Positions 36,862 through 46,096 of a DNA stretch of 59,881 nucleotides are shown one piece after another; the first letter of the stretch is position 1, and every line of letters starts with the position of its first letter. The notes under the pieces were generated by a model. That model was not told where the DNA came from, ran no database searches, and saw only the letters and a program-made list of their open reading frames with translations. The stretch comes from Arthrobacter celericrescens (lineage in GTDB: Bacteria > Actinomycetota > Actinomycetes > Actinomycetales > Micrococcaceae). The stretch covers positions 28,846-88,726 of the forward strand of contig NZ_QYLP01000019.1 of the NCBI RefSeq assembly GCF_003614925.1, in the 5' to 3' direction. The position numbers were made by a program, and so were the translations under genes.

Positions 36862-38244
36862 ATGGCGTTGAAAAAAGTATTGGCGATCGTACTGGCTGGC
36901 GGCGAGGGAAACCGCCTCATGCCACTGACTGCGGACCGGGCTAAACCGGCGGTGCCGTTCGCCGGCGGGTATCGACTGATTGATTTCGCGCTGTCGAACC
37001 TGGTGAATTCGGGGTATCTGCAGATCGTGGTGCTCACTCAATACAAGTCGCACAGCCTTGACCGCCATATTTCGGAAACGTGGCGCATGTCCACCCAGCT
37101 CGGGCGGTATGTCGCCTCGGTGCCGGCGCAGCAGCGCGTGGGCAAGAGCTGGTTCCTGGGCAGCGCGAACGCGATCTACCAGTCGCTGAACCTGATCCAC
37201 GACGCCAACCCGGACATCGTGGTGGTGGTCGGTGCGGACCACGTGTACCGGATGGACTTCTCGCAGATGGTGGAGCAGCACATTGCCAGCGGGGCCAAGG
37301 CCACCGTCGCCGCCGTGCGCCAGCCGCTGTCCATGGCCAACCAGTTCGGCGTCATCGAGGTGGACCAGAACGATCCCCAGAAGATCTCCGCCTTCGTTGA
37401 GAAGCCGGCCGAAACCGCCGGCCTGGCCGCGGATCCCACCCAGTTCCTGGCCTCCATGGGCAACTATGTGTTCGACGCCGACGCCTTGGTGGATGCGCTC
37501 CGCCTCGACGCCGAGCGCCTGGACACCAAGCACGACATGGGCGGGGACATCATTCCCTACTTCGTGGGCAAGGGTGAAGCCGGCGTGTACGACTTCACCC
37601 TCAACGACATCCCGGGATCGACCGAACGCGACCGCACCTACTGGCGCGACGTAGGCACCATCGATTCCTTCTACGACGCCCACATGGACCTCATCTCTCC
37701 GGTCCCGGTGTTCAACCTCTACAACTCCGAATGGCCGATCTACACCCGGCAGAGCATCTCGCCGCCCGCCAAGTTCGTGCGCGGCGAGAACCAGACCGTG
37801 GGCTCGGCCCTGGACTCGATCGTGGCCAGCGGCGTGGTGGTGTCCGGCGGCATCGTGGAGGGCTCCGTGCTCTCCAACGACGTCTACGTCGGCACGGCCA
37901 GCCGTGTCCAGGACTCTGTGCTCATGGACAAGGTCCGGGTCGGTGAGGGCGCCGTGATCAACCGCGCCATCATCGACAAGAACGTCCGGATCCCGGCCGG
38001 CGCCGCCATCGGCCTCGACCCGGACCTGGACCGCGCCCGCGGCTACAAGGTGACGCAGTCAGGCATCACCGTCCTGGCCAAGGGCCAGCTCGTCCCGGAA
38101 CCCGAAGAGGCCGAACTCGCTCTCTCCGCGGAATACCGGCGCGCCCTCCCGAAGGCAGTCAAGGCCGTCACCGAGGGCCTGCCCGAAGCCCGCGAAACCC
38201 TGGAAAAGACCGCCGAAGCCCAGGCAACCTCCGTCGAGGTCTGA
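36862..38244 (+). CDS. glgC: Glucose-1-phosphate adenylyltransferase
   Basis: A 460-residue ADP-glucose pyrophosphorylase that makes ADP-glucose from ATP and glucose-1-phosphate, the committed step of glycogen synthesis. The N-terminal nucleotidyltransferase has [33 protein letters not shown] in overlapping motifs, and the Lys-containing FVEKP and DMGGDIIP blocks; the C-terminal half forms a left-handed beta-helix. About 45 residues at the end (Glu/Ala-rich) exceed the usual 405-415. AGGGAGA lies upstream of the ATG. Its partner glgM is divergent. Confidence 0.95.
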   Translation: MALKKVLAIVLAGGEGNRLMPLTADRAKPAVPFAGGYRLIDFALSNLVNSGYLQIVVLTQYKSHSLDRHISETWRMSTQLGRYVASVPAQQRVGKSWFLGSANAIYQSLNLIHDANPDIVVVVGADHVYRMDFSQMVEQHIASGAKATVAAVRQPLSMANQFGVIEVDQNDPQKISAFVEKPAETAGLAADPTQFLASMGNYVFDADALVDALRLDAERLDTKHDMGGDIIPYFVGKGEAGVYDFTLNDIPGSTERDRTYWRDVGTIDSFYDAHMDLISPVPVFNLYNSEWPIYTRQSISPPAKFVRGENQTVGSALDSIVASGVVVSGGIVEGSVLSNDVYVGTASRVQDSVLMDKVRVGEGAVINRAIIDKNVRIPAGAAIGLDPDLDRARGYKVTQSGITVLAKGQLVPEPEEAELALSAEYRRALPKAVKAVTEGLPEARETLEKTAEAQATSVEV

Positions 38245-38260
38245 ACCGCCGGCAAACAGG

Positions 38261-38291
38261 CAGCCTCCCCGTGCACCGCATGGGGAGGCTG
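38261..38291 (+). terminator. Rho-independent terminator after glgC
   Basis: CAGCCTCCCC and its complement form a perfect 10-bp stem around an 11-base loop, followed by TTCCTTTTG. It lies 16 bases beyond the glgC stop. Confidence 0.85.
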
Positions 38292-38297
38292 TTCCTT

Positions 38298-38325
38298 TTG
38301 AGGCCCTTCCGCGGCCCTGTAAAAT
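38298..38325 (+). promoter_or_regulatory. Promoter of the zinc-ribbon SDR gene
   Basis: TTGAGG and TAAAAT are 16 bases apart, close to the sigma-A consensus. The start codon is seven bases after TAAAAT with no room for a normal leader, so the transcript is probably leaderless. Confidence 0.65.
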
Positions 38326-38332
38326 CGGAGCA

Positions 38333-39781
38333 ATGAGCTCTGAGTTGACGCCTGATGAGATCCAGGCCTGCCTTAAGGTCCTGAACACGATCCACGCCTA
38401 TGACGAGGAGCACCCGGACTACGTCGCCGTCCGGCGCGCCACCGGGAAGATGTTCAAGGCCGTCAAGCGCCACCGCCGCGTCACCAAGCGGGACGCCATC
38501 GCCGAAGCCGACCGCGCCGTCATGGCCCTGACCGCGACGGCGGCCCCGGACCGCATCGACGACGAAACCCGCGGCAACAAGCTCGCCAGTTCGGCCACCG
38601 GCGAGATCGCCGGGCACTTGATCCGTTCCCGGCCCTGCTACATCTGCAAGCAGCATTACACCCAGGTTGACGCCTTCTACCACCAGCTGTGCCCGGAATG
38701 CGCCGCCTTCAGCCACAGCAAACGGGACGCCCGCACGGACCTGACCGGCCGCCGCGCGCTCCTCACCGGCGGGCGGGCGAAGATCGGCATGTACATTGCC
38801 CTGCGGCTGTTACGCGACGGCGCCCACACCACCATCACCACCCGCTTCCCCAAGGACGCCGCCCGCCGGTTCGCGGCGATGGAGGACAGCGCCGAGTGGC
38901 TGCACCGCCTGAAGATCGTCGGGATCGACCTGCGCGACCCGTCCCAGGTCATGGCCCTGACGGACTCCCTGAACGCAGCGGGCCCGCTGGACATCATCAT
39001 CAACAACGCAGCCCAGACCGTGCGGCGCTCCGGCAACGCCTACAAGCCCTTGGTGGATGCCGAGGACGAGCCCCTGCCCGCGGCTTTGCAGGCCGGCAAC
39101 GGCGGCCCGGAACTGGTCACCTTCGGCCACGCGCACGATAAGCACCCGCTGGCCATCGCGCACAGCGTCAGTGAACACCCGGTCCTGGCCGGCGATGCCA
39201 TCACTTCGCTGGCGTTGTCCACGGGGTCGGCCTCGCTGGAACGCATCGCCAGCGGCACGGCCATCGACGCCGGCGGCCTGGTCCCGGACCTGGCAACGGT
39301 GAACAGCTGGACCCAGGTGGTGGACGAGGTGGATCCGCTGGAACTGCTGGAGGTCCAGCTCTGCAACGTCACCGCGCCGTTCCTGCTGGTGAGCCGCCTG
39401 CGCGGGGCCATGAAGCGTTCCGCCGCCCGCCGGAAGTACATCGTGAACGTCTCCGCCATGGAAGGGCAGTTCTCCCGCGTCTACAAGGGCCCGGGCCACC
39501 CGCACACCAACATGGCCAAGGCGGCCCTGAACATGATGACCCGCACCAGCGCCCAGGAAATGCTGGACACCGACGGCATCCTCATGACTGCGGTGGACAC
39601 CGGCTGGATCACCGACGAACGCCCGCACTACACCAAGGTCCGGCTCATGGAGGAAGGCTTCCACGCTCCCCTGGACCTGGTGGACGGGGCCGCCCGCGTC
39701 TACGATCCGATCGTCATGGGCGAACAGGGCGTGGACCAGTTCGGCGTCTTCCTCAAGGACTACAAGCCCAGCCCCTGGTAA
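38333..39781 (+). CDS. Atypical SDR with an embedded zinc ribbon
   Basis: A 482-residue protein. Residues 1-95 are helical and Arg/Lys-rich, residues 102-123 form a C-x2-C-x14-C-x2-C zinc ribbon (Cys102, 105, 120, 123), and from about 137 a short-chain dehydrogenase follows, with TGGRAKIG at 145-152, DIIINNAAQT, and Ser374. The catalytic Tyr-x3-Lys is missing: Lys396 is present, but the Tyr position is Thr392 (HTNMAK). An insertion of about 80 residues lies after the NNAA motif. The first domain may bind nucleic acid or protein. Activity is uncertain. Terminators on both sides make it a single-gene unit. Confidence 0.8.
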   Translation: MSSELTPDEIQACLKVLNTIHAYDEEHPDYVAVRRATGKMFKAVKRHRRVTKRDAIAEADRAVMALTATAAPDRIDDETRGNKLASSATGEIAGHLIRSRPCYICKQHYTQVDAFYHQLCPECAAFSHSKRDARTDLTGRRALLTGGRAKIGMYIALRLLRDGAHTTITTRFPKDAARRFAAMEDSAEWLHRLKIVGIDLRDPSQVMALTDSLNAAGPLDIIINNAAQTVRRSGNAYKPLVDAEDEPLPAALQAGNGGPELVTFGHAHDKHPLAIAHSVSEHPVLAGDAITSLALSTGSASLERIASGTAIDAGGLVPDLATVNSWTQVVDEVDPLELLEVQLCNVTAPFLLVSRLRGAMKRSAARRKYIVNVSAMEGQFSRVYKGPGHPHTNMAKAALNMMTRTSAQEMLDTDGILMTAVDTGWITDERPHYTKVRLMEEGFHAPLDLVDGAARVYDPIVMGEQGVDQFGVFLKDYKPSPW

Positions 39782-39824
39782 TCCAGACAAGACTGGTAAG
39801 CCAGGGGCGAGAACACAGACATAC

Positions 39825-39861
39825 AAGTGCGGGGCGCCGGATGATCCGGCGCCCCGCACTT
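39825..39861. terminator. Bidirectional terminator
   Basis: A 17-bp perfect stem (AAGTGCGGGGCGCCGGA with its complement) and a TGA loop, with A-rich and T-rich flanks, between the convergent SDR and transglutaminase genes. Confidence 0.93.
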
Positions 39862-39878
39862 TGTGCTTTAAAGCAGCC

Positions 39879-40730
39879 CTAGGCCAGGCGGGTGATTTCC
39901 ACGGTCACGGTCAGCGCCGATCCTCCGCCGCCGGACAGAATGCCCTTCAGCGGCGGCACGTCGCGGTAGTCGCGGCCGCGCGCCACGGTCACGTGGTGGT
40001 CGCCGGCCGGTTTGTGGTTGGTGGGGTCCCAACTGCGCCACTCCCCGTCCCACCACTCCAGCCACGCGTGGGACTGGCCGGCTACGGTCTCGCCGATGTC
40101 CGCCGTCGACCGCGGGTGGATGTACCCGGAAACGTAGCGCGCCGGGATGCCGCAGCTGCGCAGCGAGCCGATCGCAAGGTGCGCGAGGTCCTGGCAGACG
40201 CCCTGGCGCTGGGTCCAGGCCTGCTCGGCGTTGGTGGTGACGCCGGTGCTGCCCTTCATGTAGGTCATCTCGCCGCGCATCCATTCGAACACGGAGATGG
40301 CGGCGTCGTGCGGGTTCCGGCCCGCCACCACCCCGGGGATGATCGACAGGACCTCGTCGCCGGGGCCGCTCAGCCGGGACTGCGGCAGCCAGTCGCTGAA
40401 CTGGTCCCGCACGGCGTCGGATCCGAGCGTCTCCCAATCGACAATCTGCTCCGGCAGCGCGACCTTCTCTGCCCGGTGCACCTCGACGGTGCTCGTGGCC
40501 AGGACTTCGAGCCGTTCGTGCGGCATCTGCATGTCGAAGGCGGTGACGCGGGTGCCCCAGTAGTCGCGGTAGCTGCTGACGGCGGCCTGCGACGGCGTGA
40601 CCTTCAGCGACGATTCCAGCACCACCTGCTGCGGGTCCGTCAGCGGGGTCATCCGGGCCTCGTTGTAGGACAGGGTGACCCGCTTGTTGTACTTGTACGC
40701 GGTCTTGTGGACGATGCTTAGCCGGGTCAT
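39879..40730 (-). CDS. Transglutaminase-like cysteine peptidase
   Basis: A 283-residue protein. The N-terminal beta-rich domain (LSIVHKTAYKYNKRVTLSYNEARMTPL) is the one common to bacterial transglutaminase-like proteins, followed by the catalytic core with Cys179 (GVCQDLAH), His221 (QSHAWLEW) and Asp235 (SWDPTNHK), a complete triad. It has no signal peptide, so it works in the cytoplasm. It overlaps the alpha-E gene by four bases and is last of a three-gene unit with the ATP-grasp enzyme. The natural reaction is probably amide hydrolysis or transpeptidation on a peptide product. Confidence 0.88.
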   Translation of the reverse strand: MTRLSIVHKTAYKYNKRVTLSYNEARMTPLTDPQQVVLESSLKVTPSQAAVSSYRDYWGTRVTAFDMQMPHERLEVLATSTVEVHRAEKVALPEQIVDWETLGSDAVRDQFSDWLPQSRLSGPGDEVLSIIPGVVAGRNPHDAAISVFEWMRGEMTYMKGSTGVTTNAEQAWTQRQGVCQDLAHLAIGSLRSCGIPARYVSGYIHPRSTADIGETVAGQSHAWLEWWDGEWRSWDPTNHKPAGDHHVTVARGRDYRDVPPLKGILSGGGGSALTVTVEITRLA

Positions 40731-41653
40731 GAAACTTCTCCCACCCAGGCCAGCTCATCCGCCTGATTGAAGTACTTACGGGAAATCGCGTCGGAAGCTT
40801 GCGTAACCGCTTTCTGCACACGGTCCATGTGCTCGGGCAGTTCCGCCATCAGGTCGTCCGTGCGGTGGAACTCGAGGAAGGTCCTGGCCTGGCCCACGAT
40901 CCGGCGGGCGTCGTTGATGAAGCCGACGCGCTGGGCCGAGGGATCGAGCTTGGCCAGGCACTCATCGGCGTCGCGCAGGGCGTACACGATGGATCGCGGG
41001 AACAATCGGTCCAGGAGCAGGAACTCCGCGGCGTGCTGGTCGCCGAAGGCGGCCCGCCGGGTGCGCAGGAACGACTCGTAGGCGCCGGCGCAGCGCAGCA
41101 TGTTCACCCAGGACATGCCCGCGGAGAGCACGTCCCGGGTGGAGAGCATGCGGGCCGTCATGTCGGCGCGTTCCAGCGAGCGGCCGAGCACCAGGAAGAG
41201 CCAGCTTTCGTCGTGGCTGACCGTGGTGTCGGCGAGGCCGCGGACCATGGCGGTTCGCTCCAGGACCCAGTTGCAGAAACGGTAGGTGCCCACCACGTCC
41301 TTGCGGTGCTGGTTCAGCCCGTAGTAGGTGGTGTTGAGGCATTCCCACAGGGAGGACGACACGGTTTCGCGGGCACGGCGGGCGTTCTCGCGCGCGGCCC
41401 CGAGGGAACCGGCGATCGAGGACGCGTTGGATTTGTCGTAGGCCAGTGCGTGGAGCAGTTCGGGCAGGCCGAATTCCTCGCTCTGCGGGCGTGCGCCCAT
41501 CACGGCCAGGAGCTCACGGGCAACGCTGCGCTGCTCGTCGAGCGGAAGGTGGTTCAAGCGCTCGAGGTGGACGTCCAGGATCCTGGCGGTGCCGTCGGCA
41601 CGTTCCACATAGCGGCCGATCCAGAAGAGTGACTCGGCAATACGGCTCAGCAC
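40727..41653 (-). CDS. Alpha-E domain protein
   Basis: A 308-residue all-helical protein of the alpha-E family: it opens MLSRIAESLFWIGRYVERADGTARILDVHL (in two stretches) and keeps the conserved SHDESWLFLVLGRSLERADMTARML core. The family is non-enzymatic as far as known, and is found with circularly permuted ATP-grasp and transglutaminase proteins. AAGGAGG lies eight bases before the GTG. It sits between those two genes here, 58 bases after the first and overlapping the last by four. Confidence 0.9.
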   Translation of the reverse strand: MLSRIAESLFWIGRYVERADGTARILDVHLERLNHLPLDEQRSVARELLAVMGARPQSEEFGLPELLHALAYDKSNASSIAGSLGAARENARRARETVSSSLWECLNTTYYGLNQHRKDVVGTYRFCNWVLERTAMVRGLADTTVSHDESWLFLVLGRSLERADMTARMLSTRDVLSAGMSWVNMLRCAGAYESFLRTRRAAFGDQHAAEFLLLDRLFPRSIVYALRDADECLAKLDPSAQRVGFINDARRIVGQARTFLEFHRTDDLMAELPEHMDRVQKAVTQASDAISRKYFNQADELAWVGEVS

Positions 41654-41711
41654 GGGCCTGCCTCCTTGGGGTTCGGGGTCTTGTCAAAAGGACGGGCGGG
41701 CTGGAACGTGC

Positions 41712-43271
41712 TCATTGCTGTTCCTGCTCCGACTGGCGGTCGCGCCAGTTGCTTTCCACGGGCCAGACGGATACCTGCTCGCGGACGCTGATGCTCGGCC
41801 GCGGAAGGTCCGGTCCGGGCAGCTGCGGGGAATCGGAGAGCACCCAGGTGTCCTTCGATCCGCCGCCCTGGCTGGAGTTCACGATCAGCGACCCCTCCTT
41901 GAGTGCCACGCGCGTCAGGCCGCCGGGCAGCACCCAGACGTCGTCGCCGTCGTTCACGGCAAAGGGGCGCAGGTCCACGTGGCGCGGACCGAACTTGTCC
42001 CCCGAGAGGGTGGGCACGGTGGAGAGCTGCAGCACGGGCTGCGCGATCCAGCCGCGCGGGTCCGTCAGGATCCGCTGGCGCAGCGCATCGAGCTCGTCCT
42101 TGGAAGCGGCCGGGCCGATCACGAGGCCCTTGCCGCCCGAGCCGTCCACCGGTTTGACGACCAGCTCGTCCAAGCGGTCCAGCACGTGCTCGCGGGCTTC
42201 CTTCTCTTCCAGCCGGAAGGTGTCCACGTTGGCGATGACCGGCTCTTCGTGCAGGTAGTACCGGATGAGGTCCGGGACGTAGCTGTAGACCAGCTTGTCG
42301 TCGGCGACGCCGTTGCCCACCGCGTTGGCGATGGTGACGCCGCCGGCGCGGGCCGCGTTGACTAGCCCCGGGCAGCCGAGCATGGAGTCGGAGCGGAACT
42401 GCAGCGGATCGAGGAAGTCGTCGTCGATGCGCTTGTAGATGACGTCCACGCGCTGTTCACCGGCGGTGGTGCGCATGTAGACGCGGTTGCCGCGGCAGAT
42501 GAGGTCGCGGCCTTCCACGAGTTCCACGCCCATGAGGCCGGCCAGGAGGGTGTGTTCGAAGTAGGCGCTGTTGAAGACGCCAGGGGTCAGGACGACGACG
42601 GTGGGATCGTCGACGCCGGACGGTGCGGTCTTGCGCAGGGCCGACAGCAGCCGGCGCGGGTACTCCTCGACGGGGCGGATGTGCTGCTGGCCGAACGCTT
42701 CGGGCAGGCCCTTGGCCATGGCCCGGCGGTTCTCGAGCACATAGCTGACGCCGGACGGGACACGCACGTTGTCTTCGAGGACGCGGAAGGTGCCTGCGGC
42801 GTCGCGGACGACGTCGATGCCGGAGACATGGACGCGCACCCCGCCCGCGGGCTCGAAACCATGCACGGCGCGGTGGAAGTGGGCGCTGGTGGTGACGAGC
42901 TGGCGGGGAATGACGCCGTCGGACACCACGGACATGCGGCCGTAGACGTCGTCGAGGAAGGCTTCGAGCGCGCGCACGCGCTGGGCGACGCCGCGTTCCA
43001 GGGTTTCCCATTCGTCGGCGGGGATCACGCGGGGCACGATGTCCAGCGGGAAGGGGCGCTCCTCCCCCGCGTAGTCGAAGGTGACGCCGCGGTCCAGGAA
43101 GGTCCGTGCCATCGATTCGGCACGCGCACTGACGTCTGCCAGCGACAACTCCTTCAGGGCTCCCTCGACCTGGCCGTACGATCTCCTGGCGATCTGGCCC
43201 GGCGCGAACATCTCGTCATAGGCACCGGAACGTGCCACGGCCTCGGAATAATCCTGGAATAGCTCTGACAT
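41712..43271 (-). CDS. Circularly permuted ATP-grasp ligase
   Basis: A 519-residue member of the circularly permuted type 2 ATP-grasp family, which makes carboxyl-amine (peptide-like) bonds with ATP. Diagnostic segments are the N-terminal MFAPGQIARRSYGQVEG region, the middle RMIPADEWETLE-like block (RVIPADEWETLE), VDVIYKRIDDDFLDP, the ATP-binding LVVKPVDGSGGKGLVIG, and the C-terminal SSQGGGSKDTWVLS. It is the first gene of the trio with alpha-E and transglutaminase proteins. A CRP-like site lies about 50 bases upstream. The substrate of this family has not been established to my knowledge. Confidence 0.88.
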   Translation of the reverse strand: MSELFQDYSEAVARSGAYDEMFAPGQIARRSYGQVEGALKELSLADVSARAESMARTFLDRGVTFDYAGEERPFPLDIVPRVIPADEWETLERGVAQRVRALEAFLDDVYGRMSVVSDGVIPRQLVTTSAHFHRAVHGFEPAGGVRVHVSGIDVVRDAAGTFRVLEDNVRVPSGVSYVLENRRAMAKGLPEAFGQQHIRPVEEYPRRLLSALRKTAPSGVDDPTVVVLTPGVFNSAYFEHTLLAGLMGVELVEGRDLICRGNRVYMRTTAGEQRVDVIYKRIDDDFLDPLQFRSDSMLGCPGLVNAARAGGVTIANAVGNGVADDKLVYSYVPDLIRYYLHEEPVIANVDTFRLEEKEAREHVLDRLDELVVKPVDGSGGKGLVIGPAASKDELDALRQRILTDPRGWIAQPVLQLSTVPTLSGDKFGPRHVDLRPFAVNDGDDVWVLPGGLTRVALKEGSLIVNSSQGGGSKDTWVLSDSPQLPGPDLPRPSISVREQVSVWPVESNWRDRQSEQEQQ

Positions 43272-43320
43272 GGGACTCAGGTAATCACCTATTCATTACG
43301 GGCGCATTTCACGCCGATTA

Positions 43321-43336
43321 TGTGACGTACTTCACG
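43321..43336. promoter_or_regulatory. Possible CRP/GlxR-type site
   Basis: TGTGA-N6-TCACG matches the TGTGA-N6-TCACA consensus of cAMP-responsive regulators at nine of ten positions. It lies between the divergent ATP-grasp gene and pepN, about 50 bases before the former. The octamer TTCACGCC occurs here and again 23 bases earlier. Confidence 0.4.
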
Positions 43337-43474
43337 CCCTCACCTCCGGGGCCGGCACCGGAAGAAAGTGCTTGATCCGGTATCTTCCGGCTCCGTAGCT
43401 GCCAATATATACCTGCCCGCCCCGGGTCCGCGGGCGCCCGCTCCGGCAGCGCCGATGCGTGGTTAGATAAGTTA

Positions 43475-46087
43475 GTGTCAAACCTCACACGCGATGAAGC
43501 TGCTGTCCGTTCCGCCGTGGTGGCAACTCACCGGTACGACGTCTCGCTGGATGTGCGGCACGCGGCGGATCCCGCCGTCGGGGGTTACACCAGCCGCACC
43601 TTCATCGCCTTCTCGGCGGAACCGGGCTCGGACACCTTCCTGGATTTCATCCACGGCGGGGTGCACAGCGTCTTCCTCAACGGCAAGGAACTGGACCTGG
43701 CTTCCGCCGTCGACGGCAACCGGATCCAGCTGCGGAACCTGGCCGCCGACAACGAGGTGATCGTCACCGGAACCGCGCTGTACAGCCGCTCCGGCGAAGG
43801 CATGCACCGCTTCTTCGATCCCGCCGACGGCAAGTGCTACCTCTACACCCAGTATGAGCCGGCCGATGCCCGGCGCGTCTTCGCGAACTTCGAACAGCCC
43901 GATCTGAAGGCGGAGTTCACCTTCCACGTGACGGCGCCGTCGGACTGGCACGTGGCGTCCAACGGTGCGGAATCCGGCCGTGCCCCGCTGGCCACCGACC
44001 CGGACGCCAGCACCTGGGACTTCGCCGCCACCAAGCGCATGTCCACCTACATCACCTCGGTCCTGGCGGGGCCGTACTTCCGCGCCGAGGACAGCTGGAG
44101 CGCGGAGCTCGACGACGGTACCCGGCTTGAGGTGCCGCTGGCCCTTTACTGCCGCGCGTCGCTGGCGGACTCGTTCGACGCCCCGGAACTGTTCGCCCTG
44201 ACGAAGGCCGGCCTGGACTTCTTCAACCGGCTCTTCGACTACCCCTACCCGTGGGGCAAGTACGAACAGGCGTTCGTTCCCGAATACAACCTCGGCGCCA
44301 TGGAGAACCCCGGCCTGGTGACCTTCACCGAAAAGTACGTCTTCACCTCCCGCGCCACCGACGCCCAGTACGAGGCCCGGGCGAACACCCTGATGCACGA
44401 GATGGCGCACATGTGGTTCGGCGACCTGGTGACCATGCGCTGGTGGGACGATCTCTGGCTCAAGGAGTCCTTCGCCGATTTCATGGGCACGCTCGGCGTT
44501 GACCGGGCCACCTCCTGGGAAACGGCGTGGGTGAACTTCGCCAACAAGCGCAAGGCCTGGGCCTACCTGCAGGACCAGCTGCCCACCACGCACCCGATTG
44601 TCGCGGACATCCCGGACCTCGAAGCGGCGAAGCAGAACTTCGACGGCATCACCTACGCCAAGGGCGCCTCGGTGCTGAAGCAACTCGTGGCGTACGTCGG
44701 CTTCGAGGCCTTCATCGAGGGTTCCCGCCGGTACTTCCGCGAGCACGCGTTCGGCAACACCTCCCTGGCGGACCTGCTCGCGGCCCTCGAGGCCGCGTCC
44801 GGGCGTGACCTCGGCGGCTGGACCCGGCAGTGGCTGCAGACTTCCGGCATCTCGACAGTCCGCGCGGACATCGCCGAAGGCGACGGCGGCACCATGGATT
44901 CCGTGATCCTGCACCAGGACTCGGTGGATCCGGCCACGGGCCGGCAGGAGCACCGGCCGCACCGGCTCAAGCTGGGGCTCTACGACTTCGACGGCGACGG
45001 TGCACTGCGGCGGACGGACGGCCTGGAGCTCGACGTCGACGGCCCGGTGACCGCAGTGGCGGGCCTCACCGGGAAGCGGCGCCCGGCCCTGCTGCTGGTC
45101 AACGACGAGGACCTCAGCTACGCCAAGGTCCGCCTCGACGCCGGCTCGGAGGCCACGGTCCGCGAGGCGCTTGACCGGATCGGCGACCCGATGGCCCGGG
45201 CTCTCTGCTGGACCGCCCTCTGGGACTCGGCACGCGACGCCGTGACACCGGCGGAGCTGTACTTGGCCGCCGTCGAACGCTTCGCCCCGGCCGAAGGCGG
45301 CATCGGAGTGTTGCTGAACGTCCTCGGCAACGCCGCGACGGCGGTGGAACGCTACGTGCCTGCCGCGCGGCGGGGCGCCGCGCGCAGCGCCCTGCTTGGC
45401 ACGGCGGCGGCCCGGCTCCGGGATGCGGTTCCGGGATCAGACCAGCAGCTGGCCTGGGCGCGGACGCTCGCCGGACTGTCCCGGCACGACGGCGGCCAGC
45501 TCCCGTTGCTGCGCGGACTGCTGTCCGGCGCCGAACAGATCGATGGGCTGGCGGTGGATGCCGAGCTGCGCTGGAGCCTGTGGCAGGCCTTGGCCGCGAA
45601 CGGTGCGGCGACAGCCGCCGAGCTCGACGCGGAACTGGAACGGGACACCACGGCCTCCGGGCGGGAGGGGCACGCCCTCGCGGCCGCGGCACGGCCGGAT
45701 GCCGGAGTGAAGGCCGCGGCCTGGAAAGCAGCCGTCGAATCCGCGGAACTGTCGAACGAAATCCTGGGGGCCACGATCGCCGGCTTCATGACGGCGCCCG
45801 ATGGAATGCTGGACGACTACATCGAACCGTATTTCGAGTGCCTGGAGCGCGTGTGGCAGGAGCGGAGCATCGAGATCGCCGGCCGGATTGTGCGCGGGCT
45901 GTTCCCGTCCGGGCAGGACCTGCAGGACGGCACCGCACCCGAGGAACATCCCGTACTGCGTAGGACGGACGCCTGGCTGGCCGCGCACGCGGAGGCGCCG
46001 CGGGCATTGCGCCGGATCATCCTGGAACAGCGCGACCACCTGCTGCGGGCCCTTCGCGCGCAGGCTGTGCCGCGGGCCGCAAGCTAG
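43475..46087 (+). CDS. pepN: Aminopeptidase N (M1 family)
   Basis: An 870-residue zinc aminopeptidase. The exopeptidase box GAMEN appears as LGAMENPGLVTFTEKY near residue 280, and the zinc site HEMAH at residues 308-312 is followed 18 residues later by the third ligand Glu331 (LKESFADF). A long helical C-terminal domain follows. It trims N-terminal residues from peptides in the cytoplasm and could finish what the proteasome begins. The start is a GTG with no ribosome site but a TAGATA-like sequence just upstream, possibly leaderless. The family length is normal. Confidence 0.93.
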   Translation: MSNLTRDEAAVRSAVVATHRYDVSLDVRHAADPAVGGYTSRTFIAFSAEPGSDTFLDFIHGGVHSVFLNGKELDLASAVDGNRIQLRNLAADNEVIVTGTALYSRSGEGMHRFFDPADGKCYLYTQYEPADARRVFANFEQPDLKAEFTFHVTAPSDWHVASNGAESGRAPLATDPDASTWDFAATKRMSTYITSVLAGPYFRAEDSWSAELDDGTRLEVPLALYCRASLADSFDAPELFALTKAGLDFFNRLFDYPYPWGKYEQAFVPEYNLGAMENPGLVTFTEKYVFTSRATDAQYEARANTLMHEMAHMWFGDLVTMRWWDDLWLKESFADFMGTLGVDRATSWETAWVNFANKRKAWAYLQDQLPTTHPIVADIPDLEAAKQNFDGITYAKGASVLKQLVAYVGFEAFIEGSRRYFREHAFGNTSLADLLAALEAASGRDLGGWTRQWLQTSGISTVRADIAEGDGGTMDSVILHQDSVDPATGRQEHRPHRLKLGLYDFDGDGALRRTDGLELDVDGPVTAVAGLTGKRRPALLLVNDEDLSYAKVRLDAGSEATVREALDRIGDPMARALCWTALWDSARDAVTPAELYLAAVERFAPAEGGIGVLLNVLGNAATAVERYVPAARRGAARSALLGTAAARLRDAVPGSDQQLAWARTLAGLSRHDGGQLPLLRGLLSGAEQIDGLAVDAELRWSLWQALAANGAATAAELDAELERDTTASGREGHALAAAARPDAGVKAAAWKAAVESAELSNEILGATIAGFMTAPDGMLDDYIEPYFECLERVWQERSIEIAGRIVRGLFPSGQDLQDGTAPEEHPVLRRTDAWLAAHAEAPRALRRIILEQRDHLLRALRAQAVPRAAS

Positions 46088-46096
46088 GGACTCGCC

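Noticed and set aside
43478..44962. A 494-codon minus-strand frame inside pepN
   Set aside because: Antisense to the catalytic domain of pepN, with no features of its own.
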